From NCBI GenBank assembly GCA_016712315.1, contig JADJRG010000017.1, positions 62,001 to 126,000 of the forward strand: a DNA stretch of 64,000 nt, given 5' to 3'. This DNA is from Nannocystis sp. GTDB lineage: Bacteria; Myxococcota_A; Polyangia; Nannocystales; Nannocystaceae. Below, in pieces: positions 33,453 through 42,225 of this stretch. Both the position numbers and the translations under genes were made by a program. Within the stretch, counting starts at the first letter, position 1, and each line of letters opens with the position of its first letter. The notes beneath the pieces were generated by a model. It searched no databases. It saw only the letters and a list, made by a program, of their open reading frames with translations, and was not told the DNA's origin.

Positions 33453-34529
33453 ATGCTCTTTCGCCAGCTCTTCGACCCAGAGTCTTCGACCTACACCTAC
33501 TTGCTCGCGGACGAGGCCGCGCGTGAGGCGGTGATCATCGACCCGGTGCGCGACCAGGTCGAGCGCGACGCGCTGCTCGTGGAGGAGCTGGGGCTGCGGC
33601 TGGTGTATGTGCTCGACACCCACGTGCACGCGGACCACGTGACGGCTGCGGGGGTGCTGCGCCGGCGCTTCGGAGCGAAGACGGTGGCGAGCGTGCACGG
33701 CGGCCCCGGCTGCGCGGACGTGCTGGTCGAGGACGGCGCGGTGATCCGCTTCGGCGCGCGGTCGATCGAGGTGCGCTCGACGCCGGGGCACACGGACGGC
33801 TGCGTGACGTATGTGCTCGACGACCACTCGATGGCGTTCACCGGCGACGCGCTGCTGATCCGCGGCTGCGGCCGCACGGACTTCCAACAGGGCGATCCGA
33901 GCAAGCTCTTCGCCTCGGTGCACCAGAAGATCCTCTCGCTGCCGGCGTCGACGCTGCTGTACCCGGGCCACGACTACAAGGGCCGCACAGTGACGACCGT
34001 GGACGAGGAGCTGCGCCTCAACCCGCGCCTCGGCGGCGGTAAGAGCGAGGCGGAGTTCGTCGCGATCATGCAGGGCCTGCGCCTCGCGAACCCGAAGAAG
34101 ATCGACGAGGCGCTGCCGGCGAACCTGCGCTGCGGGCTGACCGCGGAGGAGTCGGTGACCGGTGAGCCCGCGCGTGAGCGGGCTTGGGCGCCGATCGTGC
34201 GCTCGGCGAGCGGGGCCCTGGAGGTGACGGCGCCGTGGGTGCGCGAGCACCTCGGCGAGTTCCGGGTGATCGACGTGCGTGAGCCCGATGAGCTGGCGAG
34301 CGGGGCGATCGAGGGCGCGGAGAACGTGCCGCTGGCGCAGGTGGAGGCGGCGGCGGCGGCGTGGGATCCGAACGAGGCGCTGGTGATCGTGTGCCGCTCC
34401 GGCGGACGCTCGGGGCGGGCCGCGCTGGCGCTGGAGGCGATGGGGCTGCGGCGGGTCGCTTCGATGGCGGGCGGGATGCTGGCCTGGTCCGCCGGCGCGA
34501 GCCCGCAGGGCGGCGGCTGCGCGGTGTGA
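33453..34529 (+). CDS. Persulfide dioxygenase-rhodanese fusion
   Basis: The protein has 358 residues from the ATG at 33453. Residues 1-230 are a metallo-beta-lactamase-fold ETHE1-type persulfide dioxygenase with the metal motif THVHADH (56-62), TPGHTDGC and LYPGHDYKG. Residues 255-358 are a rhodanese domain with active-site Cys near 314 in VCRSGGRSG. The pair oxidises glutathione persulfide to sulfite and transfers sulfane sulfur, a cytoplasmic step of sulfide detoxification. Such fusions are known in several bacteria. The sulfite formed could join the same pool as that inferred for the operon at 4.5-10 kb, but there is no physical link. Confidence 0.93.
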   Translation: MLFRQLFDPESSTYTYLLADEAAREAVIIDPVRDQVERDALLVEELGLRLVYVLDTHVHADHVTAAGVLRRRFGAKTVASVHGGPGCADVLVEDGAVIRFGARSIEVRSTPGHTDGCVTYVLDDHSMAFTGDALLIRGCGRTDFQQGDPSKLFASVHQKILSLPASTLLYPGHDYKGRTVTTVDEELRLNPRLGGGKSEAEFVAIMQGLRLANPKKIDEALPANLRCGLTAEESVTGEPARERAWAPIVRSASGALEVTAPWVREHLGEFRVIDVREPDELASGAIEGAENVPLAQVEAAAAAWDPNEALVIVCRSGGRSGRAALALEAMGLRRVASMAGGMLAWSAGASPQGGGCAV

Positions 34530-34562
34530 GGGTGGTATGCTCGCGGCCGCAGGGGAGAGGCG

Positions 34563-35360
34563 ATGACCGACGATGGGCGCGATGAGGGCGCGAGCCGCTG
34601 GGACGGGGTGAGCCAGGATGTCGAGGAGCGGCGCTTCTTGGAGGGGCCGCAGCGCCGCGGCACGGAGCTGCGGCGCGCGCTGAAGATCTTCGCGGAGGTC
34701 ATCCGCGGCTTTCGCGGGCTGCACTTCGTCGGCCCCTGCGTGACGGTGTACGGCTCGGCGCGCTTCGGCGAGCAGCACCGCTACTACGCGATGACACGGG
34801 CGGTCGGCGCGGCGCTGGCGAAGCAGGGCTTCACGGTGATGACCGGCGGCGGGCCGGGGCTGATGGAGGCGGCGAACCGCGGGGCGAAGGAGGCGGGCGG
34901 GCGCTCGGTGGGCTGCAATATCATCCTGCCGAAGGAGCAGCGGCCGAACCCGTACTTGGACCACTGGATCGAGTTCGACTACTTCTTCGTGCGCAAGCTG
35001 ATGCTCGCAAAATACTCGTACGGCTTCGTCGCGGCGCCGGGCGGCTTCGGCACGCTGGATGAGCTCTTCGAGGTCGCGACGCTGATCCAGACGGGCAAGC
35101 TGCACGACTTCCCGATCGTGCTGCTGGGCGCCGACTATTGGGCGCCGCTGCTCGAGTTCTTTCGGAGCAGGCTGCTGGCCGAGGGGGCGATCGCCCCGGC
35201 GGATATCGAGCGGATGGTGGTCACGGATGATCCGCTCGAGGCGGCGTCGCTGCTGCGTGAGCACGGGCTCGCGCGCTTCGGCCTCGGCTATACGACGAAG
35301 ATCAAGCGCCGCAGGCTGCTCTTCGAGCGCGGCGCGGGCCCTCCGCCTCGCTCGGGCTAG
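34563..35360 (+). CDS. LOG family protein (TIGR00730-like nucleotide phosphoribohydrolase)
   Basis: The protein has 265 residues. The Rossmann-like lysine-decarboxylase-related fold carries the family signatures GGGPGLMEAANRGA and PGGFGTLDELFE, with catalytic Arg/Glu in the latter. LOG proteins remove ribose 5'-phosphate from nucleotide monophosphates, including cytokinin forms. An N-terminal 45-residue helical leader is slightly longer than usual. It starts 33 bases after the persulfide dioxygenase gene and may share its transcript. The stop overlaps the convergent gene by four bases. Confidence 0.9.
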   Translation: MTDDGRDEGASRWDGVSQDVEERRFLEGPQRRGTELRRALKIFAEVIRGFRGLHFVGPCVTVYGSARFGEQHRYYAMTRAVGAALAKQGFTVMTGGGPGLMEAANRGAKEAGGRSVGCNIILPKEQRPNPYLDHWIEFDYFFVRKLMLAKYSYGFVAAPGGFGTLDELFEVATLIQTGKLHDFPIVLLGADYWAPLLEFFRSRLLAEGAIAPADIERMVVTDDPLEAASLLREHGLARFGLGYTTKIKRRRLLFERGAGPPPRSG

Positions 35361-36001
35361 AAGCGGCCGGCGAGGGCGGCGCCTTGGACGGGCCCGGCGA
35401 GGGGCACGACGGCGAGGCCCAGGCGGCGGCGGTTTCGCTCGTGGACGGCGACCATGCCGAGATCAAAGGCCATGAGGAAGGCGCCCTGGAGGATCACCGA
35501 GGCGCCGTAACCGCGCAGGCGCGCGCTCTCGTGGTCCTTGCCGAGCTCCCAGGTGAGGTAGCCGCCGAGCATGTAGCCGACGTCGGCGAGCGCGTTGATG
35601 GCGAAGATCCGGCGCGTGCGGACGATCGAGCGGGGTAGCGCAGATCCGCGCAGCGGGCCCTCGCGCAGGGCGCTGCGCAGGCCGACGGCGCCGAGGGTCA
35701 AGTTGACGGTGTTCCACGCCCAATTCATCTGGTGGGCGTAACGCAGCGGGTTGTCGGCGGAGGTGGCGATGTTGCCGGCGATCCCGGTGAGGATGTTGGC
35801 GCCGGCCCAGCCGAGGAGCACGCTCATGCCGCCGATCTGGAGGCGGCGGCGGCGGGCGTCGACGGCGACGTCGCGCGCTTCCGCGACCTGCGCGGGCGAC
35901 TCGGCGGCGGGCGGCTCGGCGGGCGCGGCGGCGGCGGGCTCGGCAGGTGCAGCGGCTGCGCTGACCAGGGGGAAGAGGAGAGAGAGGGGGATCGCTAGCA
36001 T
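35357..36001 (-). CDS. Exported membrane protein of unknown function
   Basis: The protein has 214 residues. The signal-like N-terminus ends at SAAAAPAEP, followed by an Ala/Pro/Glu linker. Four hydrophobic segments follow (MSVLLGWAGANILTGIAGNI near 60, NTVNLTLGAVGL near 98, INALADVGYMLGGYLTW near 135, SVILQGAFLMAFDLGMVAV near 170). The pattern recalls DUF6992-type membrane proteins, but I am not certain. It is convergent with the LOG gene. Function is unknown. Confidence 0.7.
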   Translation of the reverse strand: MLAIPLSLLFPLVSAAAAPAEPAAAAPAEPPAAESPAQVAEARDVAVDARRRRLQIGGMSVLLGWAGANILTGIAGNIATSADNPLRYAHQMNWAWNTVNLTLGAVGLRSALREGPLRGSALPRSIVRTRRIFAINALADVGYMLGGYLTWELGKDHESARLRGYGASVILQGAFLMAFDLGMVAVHERNRRRLGLAVVPLAGPVQGAALAGRF

Positions 36002-36148
36002 GGCCGCTGGGACATCCGCGGGGCCGCGCCGCGGTCGCTGTCCCTGGTACGCCGGGGCCCCGGGGCTGTCAACCCGGAATCGCGCGAGGGAGGCTTCGCA
36101 GGCGCTAGACGGGGCCCTTGGATCTGCCTACGCTGCGAGCGAGGGACG

Positions 36149-37333
36149 ATGGAGCCGCAGGCTGGCCAGCACACGAACTCCCCCGCAGCCGCGGTCGCGA
36201 GGAGCGCCGCGATGCTCACCGAGGGCTCGCTCTCGCGGCCAGAGCCCGCCGCGGCCGCGCCGGCGACGAGCGCTTGGGAGGCGTTGCCGCGCTTCTACGG
36301 CTACCTGCTCGAGGTGCGGGCGGAGGTGCAGAACCTCAAGGAGGCGATGGGGCGGGTGCGCCGGGCGGCGACGCTGGCAGACTCGGAGGCGCGGGCGGCC
36401 GAGCTGGCGGCGGCGCACGCGGAGGGCGAGGCGATCGACCGGCGAAACCGCGGCCGGATCGCCGGGCTGCTCGGGCGACTGCGCGGGCTGATGGAGGCGC
36501 ACCCGACGCTGCACCAGTGGTGCGCCGACCAGATCATCCATATCGAGAATTGTTGGGAGCGCGTGGAGTTCCACCTGGACCGGCTGCGGGCGCTGCTCGA
36601 GGGCGACGGCGGCGACGGAGCGGCGCTGGCGTGCGCGGCGGAGGTCGACGCTCGGCTGCAACAGATGGTCTTCTTGGCGGCGTACCTGACGATCCCGCAG
36701 CGGGTGAACGAGCACCTGCGGCAGCTCCGGATCGGCCAGGCGCTCGACTTCCACCGCGACTTCGCGGACGAGCTACCAGAGCTGAGCGAGCGGGTGAAGC
36801 TGCTGGTGACGATGCGCGCGCACCCGAACCAGATCCACGGGATCGTCGACGTCGAGCGCGGGGTGATCTACAAGACCGCGACGCAGCGGCGACGACACGT
36901 GGTCTCGCTGGTCGCGCAGGCGGTGCTGGTGCTGCTGGGGGTCGGGCTCTTCGCGCTGCTGCCGATGATCGGCGCGTGGGAGGCGCTCAGCGACCGGGCG
37001 CTGCTGCTCGAGCGGTACCTCTTCGTCGGCGTGGGGGCGCTGCTGCACCTGTCGATGTCGACGCTGAAGCAGCGACGTCGCAGCGGCGAGGGCGAGGTGA
37101 CCGCGCTCGACGACTTTATCCTGTGGATCCACGTGCGCGAGGTGGCGATCGCGTGGACCGTGGTGACGGTGTGGATCGGGGTGATCGGGCTGTCGTTCGT
37201 GCCGCAGACGACAGGCACCGAGACCGCGTTGATCGTCGGCTACAGCCTCGACTCGTTCATCGACGTCTTCTTGATGCGCTTCGAGCAGAAGGCCGGGAGC
37301 GTGACCAAGGCGCTGGGGGCGGCGCCGCGCTGA
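36149..37333 (+). CDS. Membrane protein with N-terminal helical/coiled-coil region
   Basis: The protein has 394 residues. Residues 40-240 are strongly helical with charged heptad-like stretches, ending in a conserved-looking patch AHPNQIHGIVDVERGVIYKT. Four membrane segments follow: VSLVAQAVLVLLGVGLFALL (about 255), LLERYLFVGVGALLHL (290), AWTVVTVWIGVIGL (340) and ALIVGYSLDSFIDVFLM (365). No known family. Cytoplasmic helices plus a small membrane domain could be a mechanosensor or scaffold, which is speculation. The start could also be the ATG at 36212. Confidence 0.7.
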   Translation: MEPQAGQHTNSPAAAVARSAAMLTEGSLSRPEPAAAAPATSAWEALPRFYGYLLEVRAEVQNLKEAMGRVRRAATLADSEARAAELAAAHAEGEAIDRRNRGRIAGLLGRLRGLMEAHPTLHQWCADQIIHIENCWERVEFHLDRLRALLEGDGGDGAALACAAEVDARLQQMVFLAAYLTIPQRVNEHLRQLRIGQALDFHRDFADELPELSERVKLLVTMRAHPNQIHGIVDVERGVIYKTATQRRRHVVSLVAQAVLVLLGVGLFALLPMIGAWEALSDRALLLERYLFVGVGALLHLSMSTLKQRRRSGEGEVTALDDFILWIHVREVAIAWTVVTVWIGVIGLSFVPQTTGTETALIVGYSLDSFIDVFLMRFEQKAGSVTKALGAAPR

Positions 37334-37344
37334 CGGGCTGCTGC

Positions 37345-38112
37345 CTAGTCCTCGCCGACGGTCATGCCCTCGACGAGGACGCGGTCGCTCTGCTCGTCGA
37401 GGTGCGGCTTGCCGCTGAAGTCGATGTAGTGGCCCGAGCGGTTGGCCTTGGTCTCGAGGTAGAAGCGGTTGTGCTGGTTCGGCGGGAGCAGGTGGGGGAT
37501 CCGGCCGGTGATCGGGACGCCGTAGCGCTCGAGCTGGGCGACCTTGTCCGGGTTGTTGGTCATCAAACGAACTGAGCGCAGGCCGAGGCTGCGGATCATG
37601 TGGGCGGCGATCGCGTAGTCGCGCTCGTCGTCGCGGAAGCCGAGCGCGTGGTTGGCCTCGACGGTGTCGAGGCCGCGGTCCTGGAGGGCGTAGGCGCGGA
37701 TCTTGTTGACCAGGCCGATGCCGCGGCCCTCCTGCCGCAGATAAAAGACGACGCCGCGCTCGAGCTCGCCGATCCGCCGCAGCGCGAGCTCGAGCTGGTC
37801 GCGGCAGTCGCAGCGCAGCGAGCCCATGACGTCGCCGGTGAGGCACTCCGAGTGCATCCGCACGGGCACGTCCTCGGCGCCGATCACGTCGCCGTGGACG
37901 ATCGCGGTGTGCTCCTTGCCGTCGCGGTTGTTCCAGAAGGCGACGATCTTGAAGTCGCCGAAGCGGCTCGGGAGATCGGCGACAGCGGCGACGCGGACGC
38001 AGATCCGCTGGCTGCCGACGCCTTCGCAGTCGTGCTCGCGGTCGCGCTCGACCAGATCATCGAGGGTCTTGGGGGCGGTCATGGGCTTGGGTTTGATCGA
38101 GGCGGTCATCAT
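37345..38112 (-). CDS. ribA: GTP cyclohydrolase II
   Basis: The protein has 255 residues. Zinc ligands are Cys90, Cys101 and Cys103 in SECLTGDVMGSLRCDCRDQ. The catalytic stretch LRQEGRGIGLVNKI and the C-terminal TNNPDKV.QL...G are typical. The enzyme opens GTP to 2,5-diamino-6-ribosylamino-pyrimidinone phosphate, the first step of riboflavin synthesis. It is single-domain, with no RibB fusion. The extra N-terminal 40 residues and C-terminal tail (residues 225-255) exceed E. coli RibA. It overlaps the upstream FAD-dependent oxidoreductase gene by four bases. Confidence 0.93.
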   Translation of the reverse strand: MMTASIKPKPMTAPKTLDDLVERDREHDCEGVGSQRICVRVAAVADLPSRFGDFKIVAFWNNRDGKEHTAIVHGDVIGAEDVPVRMHSECLTGDVMGSLRCDCRDQLELALRRIGELERGVVFYLRQEGRGIGLVNKIRAYALQDRGLDTVEANHALGFRDDERDYAIAAHMIRSLGLRSVRLMTNNPDKVAQLERYGVPITGRIPHLLPPNQHNRFYLETKANRSGHYIDFSGKPHLDEQSDRVLVEGMTVGED

Positions 38113-39155
38113 AGATCACGCTTGTGAGGGCCGACGAGCAGGCGCTGGGCGAGGCGGCGCCCTGAATGAAAGGCTGCCTCGACGCCGCCGCTCCAGGCGA
38201 AGGCCTCGCCGGCGAGGCCGAGGCGCTGGCCGCCGCCGAGGTCGATGAGCAGCGGCTCGGCGAGCTGGCTGGCGCCGTCGAGGCGGGCGTAGCGCCAGCG
38301 ATGGGCTTGGAGCCCTTGCGGCGCGCCGAGCTCGTGCGGCAGGTAAGGCGCGGCGGCGGCGAGCAGGTCGGCGCTCCACCGCGCGGGGTCGCCCTCAAGG
38401 TGCTCTCGCGACCAGCGCGGGCTGGCCTGGAGGACGAGGGCGTGGCAGCGCGGGGCGGCGCGCTTGCGCGAGTCGTGGGCGATGAGGGCGAGGGGGCCAC
38501 CTTCGGGGTAACACACGTCCCAGGCGGGCGCGGGGCGATCCGCTGGGTAGGTGGCGATGACGGTGATGCAGGGGTGCACCGTGGCCGCGCGCAGCAGCTC
38601 GAGGGCGCTGTGGAGCTCCGGCTGCGCCGGCAGGCCGCGCAGGAGCTCCAGGGCCTGCGGCAGCGGGGCGGTGATGACGAGATCAGGGGCGTGGAAGAGG
38701 CCGTTGTCGCAATCGATCTGGCCGGGGCGCAGCCCTTCGGCGCGCTGGCCGAGGCGGAGCGGGAGGCCGGCGCTGAGGTGCTTGGCGAGGACGGTGAGGC
38801 CGCCGCGCAGGGCGAGCCTGCGCTCTCGCCCCGCGAAGGCGCGCGGCAGGCAGGGCTGGCCGGCGCCCTCGACGCGGAGCGGCCAGTCGATCAGCTCGTC
38901 CGGGCCGTGGGCGGCCGCCGCTGCCTCGAGGTGGGCGAGCAGCTCGGGGTCCTCGGTGTGGATGAAGGCGACGCCGTGGTCGACTGGTTGACCGTCGAGG
39001 CGACGGGTCGCCGCTCGGCCGCCGACGCCGCGGGCCTTTTCGAGGACCAGCACGCGTCGACCGGCGCGGGTGAGGGCTGAGGCGCAGCTCAGGCCGGCGA
39101 TCCCGGCGCCGAGCACCAAGACGTCCGCGTGTTCTTCGGCTCGCACGGCGCGCAC
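38109..39155 (-). CDS. Renalase-like FAD-dependent oxidoreductase
   Basis: The protein has 348 residues. The Rossmann FAD motif GAGIAGLSCASALTRAG lies near residue 16 and GVGGRAATRR follows. VDHGVAFI and the C-terminal FAD loop GLAGEAFAWSGGVEAAF match bacterial renalase-like oxidases, which oxidise isomeric forms of beta-NAD(P)H. It is translationally coupled to ribA (ATGA overlap), a sensible pairing of flavin synthesis with a flavoenzyme. The substrate is predicted, not shown. Confidence 0.85.
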   Translation of the reverse strand: MRAVRAEEHADVLVLGAGIAGLSCASALTRAGRRVLVLEKARGVGGRAATRRLDGQPVDHGVAFIHTEDPELLAHLEAAAAAHGPDELIDWPLRVEGAGQPCLPRAFAGRERRLALRGGLTVLAKHLSAGLPLRLGQRAEGLRPGQIDCDNGLFHAPDLVITAPLPQALELLRGLPAQPELHSALELLRAATVHPCITVIATYPADRPAPAWDVCYPEGGPLALIAHDSRKRAAPRCHALVLQASPRWSREHLEGDPARWSADLLAAAAPYLPHELGAPQGLQAHRWRYARLDGASQLAEPLLIDLGGGQRLGLAGEAFAWSGGVEAAFHSGRRLAQRLLVGPHKRDL

Positions 39156-39394
39156 TCTAGCGCAGGCGCCCAGAGTTCACCCGCCAGAGCGCCGTCGATC
39201 GGCGCGGAGCGGGGGTCGCGTCAAGATGGCGGCTGAAGGTCCGCAGTTCCCGCAAAGGAGCGCAGAGGCCGAGGAGGACGATGGCGGCGCAGGATGGGGG
39301 TGTGCGCAAAAAATGCGCATATGCGCGCGGGGCCGGCCGGGACGCTATGCTGGCGGCCGTCGCCACGATGGCGGCGCTGCAGCAGGAGACGTGT

Positions 39395-40270
39395 ATGCGC
39401 TGGATTGTCGGTCTTGATCTCGAGGGGCTCAGCCAAGGTGCGATCCACTTCGCTCGCTGGCTGCACACGCAGGACCGCGGCGCGAGGTTCGTGGGCGTGC
39501 ACGCGGTCGAGGCGTACCCGGCGGCGCTGCGCGAGATCGACGTGGCCCCCGAGGTCTTTCAGGACTGGGCGCTCGCGGCGACCGAGCGAGAGCTGGCGAA
39601 GGCCGGGGCGCGGGAGATCTTTGAGGACGTCGCGCTGGTGCGCGCGGTGCGGGCCGAGGACGGCCTGAACGAGTCGCTGGCGGCGAAGGGCGGCGAAGGG
39701 CTGATCGTCGGGCGCAAGGCGGGCCGCGGGCAAGAGGCGCTGGTGCGCCTCGGTCGGGTGGTCCGGCGGCTGATCCGCGAGGCGAACGGGCCGCTGATCG
39801 TGGTGCCCCCAGACCTGCTGCCGCAAGATATCGGCGCGGGCCCGGTGGTGGTCGCGACCGACGTGGCCGACGACTCGGTCGCGGCGCTGCGCTTCGCGCA
39901 GGCGATGGCGCAGGCGCTCGGGCGCGAGCTGGTGCTCGCCTACGGGGTGGCGGTGCCGAGCGTCCTTGAAAAATACCTGCCCTCGGACGCCTGGGACGGC
40001 GCGCAGCGGGCGATCAACGCGGACGGCGAGGCGGCGTCGCGGGCGTGGGCGGCTCGCCACGGGGTGAAGGCGCGGACGCTCGTGGTGGCGGGTCCGCTGG
40101 TGCGCGGGCTGTGGAGCGCCGCGGTGCGCGAGCAGGCGTGCCTGCTGGTGTGCGGCTCGCGGCGGCTGTCGTTGGTGGAGCGGATCTTCACCTCGAGCGT
40201 GGGCTCCGAGCTGGCCGCGAGCGCGCCGCTCGCTGTGGCGGTGGTGCCCCCTTCAGCGCCCGCGGAGTGA
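39395..40270 (+). CDS. Tandem-domain universal stress protein
   Basis: The protein has 291 residues from ATG 39395 (MRWIVGLDLEG); longer in-frame starts upstream are not protein-like. It has two UspA folds. The first (1-140) has a degenerate nucleotide loop; the second (145-285) has VVVATDVADDS and the end SSVGSELAASAPLAVAVVPP, near the usual GSxxxxxxxxxxxPVxVV pattern. These are cytoplasmic ATP-binding stress proteins. It is followed after three bases by the CAT-like acyltransferase gene. Confidence 0.85.
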   Translation: MRWIVGLDLEGLSQGAIHFARWLHTQDRGARFVGVHAVEAYPAALREIDVAPEVFQDWALAATERELAKAGAREIFEDVALVRAVRAEDGLNESLAAKGGEGLIVGRKAGRGQEALVRLGRVVRRLIREANGPLIVVPPDLLPQDIGAGPVVVATDVADDSVAALRFAQAMAQALGRELVLAYGVAVPSVLEKYLPSDAWDGAQRAINADGEAASRAWAARHGVKARTLVVAGPLVRGLWSAAVREQACLLVCGSRRLSLVERIFTSSVGSELAASAPLAVAVVPPSAPAE

Positions 40271-40273
40271 GCG

Positions 40274-40924
40274 ATGACGAGGCGGCTGGATATCACGAGC
40301 TGGAGCCGACGCGAGCACTATTGGTTCTTTCGCGAGTTCGAGCGCCCCCACTTCAACCTCTGCGCGCCGGTCGACGTGAGCGGCCTGCGGGCGCGCTGTG
40401 AGGCGGGTTTGGGGCCGCCGTTCTCGATCGCCTGCCTGCACGCGGCGCTCGGGGCGGTGAACGAGGTCGAGCCGCTGCGGACGCGGATCCGCGGCGATGA
40501 GGTGGTGATCCATGAGGTGGTGCACTGCGGCTCGACCTCGCTGCGGGGCGACGAGACCTTCGGCTTCGTGTACTTCGAGTACGACCCGGACCTCGAGACC
40601 TTCGCCGCAGGGGCGCAGGCGGCGTTGGCCGCGGCGAGCAGCGAGCGCGGGCTGAGCGCGCGCGACGAGGACGACGCGCTGTGCCACTTCTCGGTGATCC
40701 CTTGGGTGGCCTTCACCAGCGTGTCCAACGCGCGCCGCCAGGGCTCCGGGGACGACAGCGTGCCGAAGATCATCTTCGGGCGCTTCAGCCGTGATTCGAG
40801 CGGGCGCTGGTCGATGCCTGTGTCGTTGGAGGTGCACCACGCCCTGGTCGACGGGCTGCACGTCGGCCAGTTCTTCGCGGCGATGCAGGCGCGCCTCGAC
40901 GCGATGGCGCCGACGCAGGGGTAG
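40274..40924 (+). CDS. Chloramphenicol acetyltransferase-fold acyltransferase
   Basis: The protein has 216 residues. It is the length of type A chloramphenicol acetyltransferases and has the catalytic HHALVDGLHVGQFF motif near the C-terminus (the second His being the general base) and FNLCAPVDVS near the start. Chromosomal members of this family in soil bacteria often have unknown acceptors. It is coupled to the universal stress gene, which does not suggest antibiotic resistance. I would not infer a resistance phenotype from sequence alone. Confidence 0.85.
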   Translation: MTRRLDITSWSRREHYWFFREFERPHFNLCAPVDVSGLRARCEAGLGPPFSIACLHAALGAVNEVEPLRTRIRGDEVVIHEVVHCGSTSLRGDETFGFVYFEYDPDLETFAAGAQAALAAASSERGLSARDEDDALCHFSVIPWVAFTSVSNARRQGSGDDSVPKIIFGRFSRDSSGRWSMPVSLEVHHALVDGLHVGQFFAAMQARLDAMAPTQG

Positions 40925-40933
40925 CGCCGCGGC

Positions 40934-41299
40934 TCAACCGAAGGCAGCGGCTGGCTGATGGTTGGTGAGGTGAGGGGCGCTGGGGACGACGTAGGGGCCG
41001 CGCTCGCGCTTGGCCATCCGCCGGATCATGCGCCGCAGCGACTTGGCGATCGCGTGGCCGGTCGGCGTAGCGACGGCGATGACTTGCTCGGCCTCGCGCT
41101 GGACGACGAGGGTGTGCTCGCCGACGAAGATGCGGATCGAGGGCTCGTCGGTGAGGGCGAGCAGCTCCAGCGCTTTGGCGAGGACCGGCTGCCACCGCTC
41201 GGCGCCGCGGAAGGCGAGCGCGTGGCCGGGGGTCGCGATGGTGAGAGCGATGATGCCGTCCGCAGCGGCGAGGTGATCAATATTTGCGAGTAGGGTCAT
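40934..41299 (-). CDS. Hypothetical protein, 121 residues
   Basis: This is a small soluble alpha/beta protein without signal or membrane segment. It has hydrophobic strands in alternating pattern (GIIALTIATPGHALAFRG, SIRIFVGEHTLVVQRE, QVIAVATPTGHAIAKSLRRMIRRM), recalling a roadblock/longin-type fold. That comparison is weak. It is convergent with the CAT-like gene. No conserved catalytic residues were seen. Confidence 0.6.
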   Translation of the reverse strand: MTLLANIDHLAAADGIIALTIATPGHALAFRGAERWQPVLAKALELLALTDEPSIRIFVGEHTLVVQREAEQVIAVATPTGHAIAKSLRRMIRRMAKRERGPYVVPSAPHLTNHQPAAAFG

Positions 41300-41466
41300 G
41301 AGGCTCCGTGTCTCTGCGGGCGCAGGCGCGGTGTCGCGGCCGCGGCCTCCTCACAGCATGGAGAGGCCGAGACCCGCTCGCGATCGCAGCGGGAGGCAGT
41401 ATGCGAGGGGCGCGCGCGGCGGCAAGGCCATACGCCAACTTTGCGGGCACCCTGCTCGTGACGAGC

Positions 41467-41922
41467 TCAGCCGGCCAGCGTGCGGATCACGGCCAACGCC
41501 TCGTCGATGTGCCTTCGCGCGCGGAGCTGGGAGGAGAAGACGTGGCGGACGACGCCCCCGCGGTCGAGCACGAAGGTGACGCGGCCGTCGATGAGGCCGA
41601 GCGTGCGCGGCACGCCGAACTGCTTACGGACGACGCCTCCGCGATCGCTGAGCAGGCGGAAGGGGAGGTTGTGGTGCTCGGCGAAGCTGCGGTGCGAGTC
41701 GACGGTGTCCGAGGAGATCCCGACGACCTCGGCGCCCGCCCCGGTGAAGACGGTGTAGCTGTCGCGGAAGGAGCAGGCCTGGGCGGTGCAGCCCGGGGTC
41801 TCGTCCTTGGGATAGAAATAGATGACGACGGGGCCGCGCTGGCAGAGCTCGCGGAGGCTGCGGGGGGCGCCGTCTTGATCAGGGAGGGTGAAGTCCGGGG
41901 CTGCCTGGCCGAGCTGGAGCAT
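41467..41922 (-). CDS. bcp: Peroxiredoxin, BCP/PrxQ type
   Basis: The protein has 151 residues from ATG 41922 (MLQLGQAAPDFTLP); a longer frame to 42003 adds non-family residues. Peroxidatic Cys45 in DETPGCTAQACSFRD and resolving Cys50, five residues on, mark the atypical two-Cys PrxQ class, which reduces peroxides using thioredoxin. The rest (GISSDTVDSHRSFAEHHNLPF, LLSD) is canonical. It is monocistronic and divergent from the DUF3311/symporter pair. Confidence 0.93.
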   Translation of the reverse strand: MLQLGQAAPDFTLPDQDGAPRSLRELCQRGPVVIYFYPKDETPGCTAQACSFRDSYTVFTGAGAEVVGISSDTVDSHRSFAEHHNLPFRLLSDRGGVVRKQFGVPRTLGLIDGRVTFVLDRGGVVRHVFSSQLRARRHIDEALAVIRTLAG

Positions 41923-41985
41923 GTGCCCCAGAACTAGCACATGCTCGGCTAGCCAAGCGTCGCGAGGATCTCCTATGTTCGGGCG

Positions 41986-42225
41986 ATGCTGCGCGCCGAT
42001 CACCGTCGCTTGTGGACCCGCGCGGCGATCGCGTGGTTCTTGGCCTCGGCGGCGCTGCTGGTCTGGCCGCTCTTCCCTTGGCTCGGCGACGCGATCGAGC
42101 CGCGGGTGCTGGGGTGGCCGCGATCGCTCGTGTACGTGATCGCGGTGATCGTCGCGAACTCGATCGCGCTGGCGCTGCTGTACGCGCGGCGGGTGATCGA
42201 TGACGAGGAGATCGAGGGTGATTGA
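41986..42225 (+). CDS. DUF3311-type small membrane protein
   Basis: The protein has 79 residues and two membrane segments (AIAWFLASAALLVWPLF, VYVIAVIVANSIALALLYA) with a short loop and acidic tail. This is the layout of DUF3311 proteins, which are nearly always encoded just before a sodium/solute symporter, as here, and probably form a complex with it. The stop overlaps the symporter start. Confidence 0.82.
   Translation: MLRADHRRLWTRAAIAWFLASAALLVWPLFPWLGDAIEPRVLGWPRSLVYVIAVIVANSIALALLYARRVIDDEEIEGD

Noticed and set aside
40274..40924. Chloramphenicol resistance gene
   Set aside because: The fold and catalytic motif match, but it is a chromosomal gene coupled to a stress protein. Resistance cannot be inferred.
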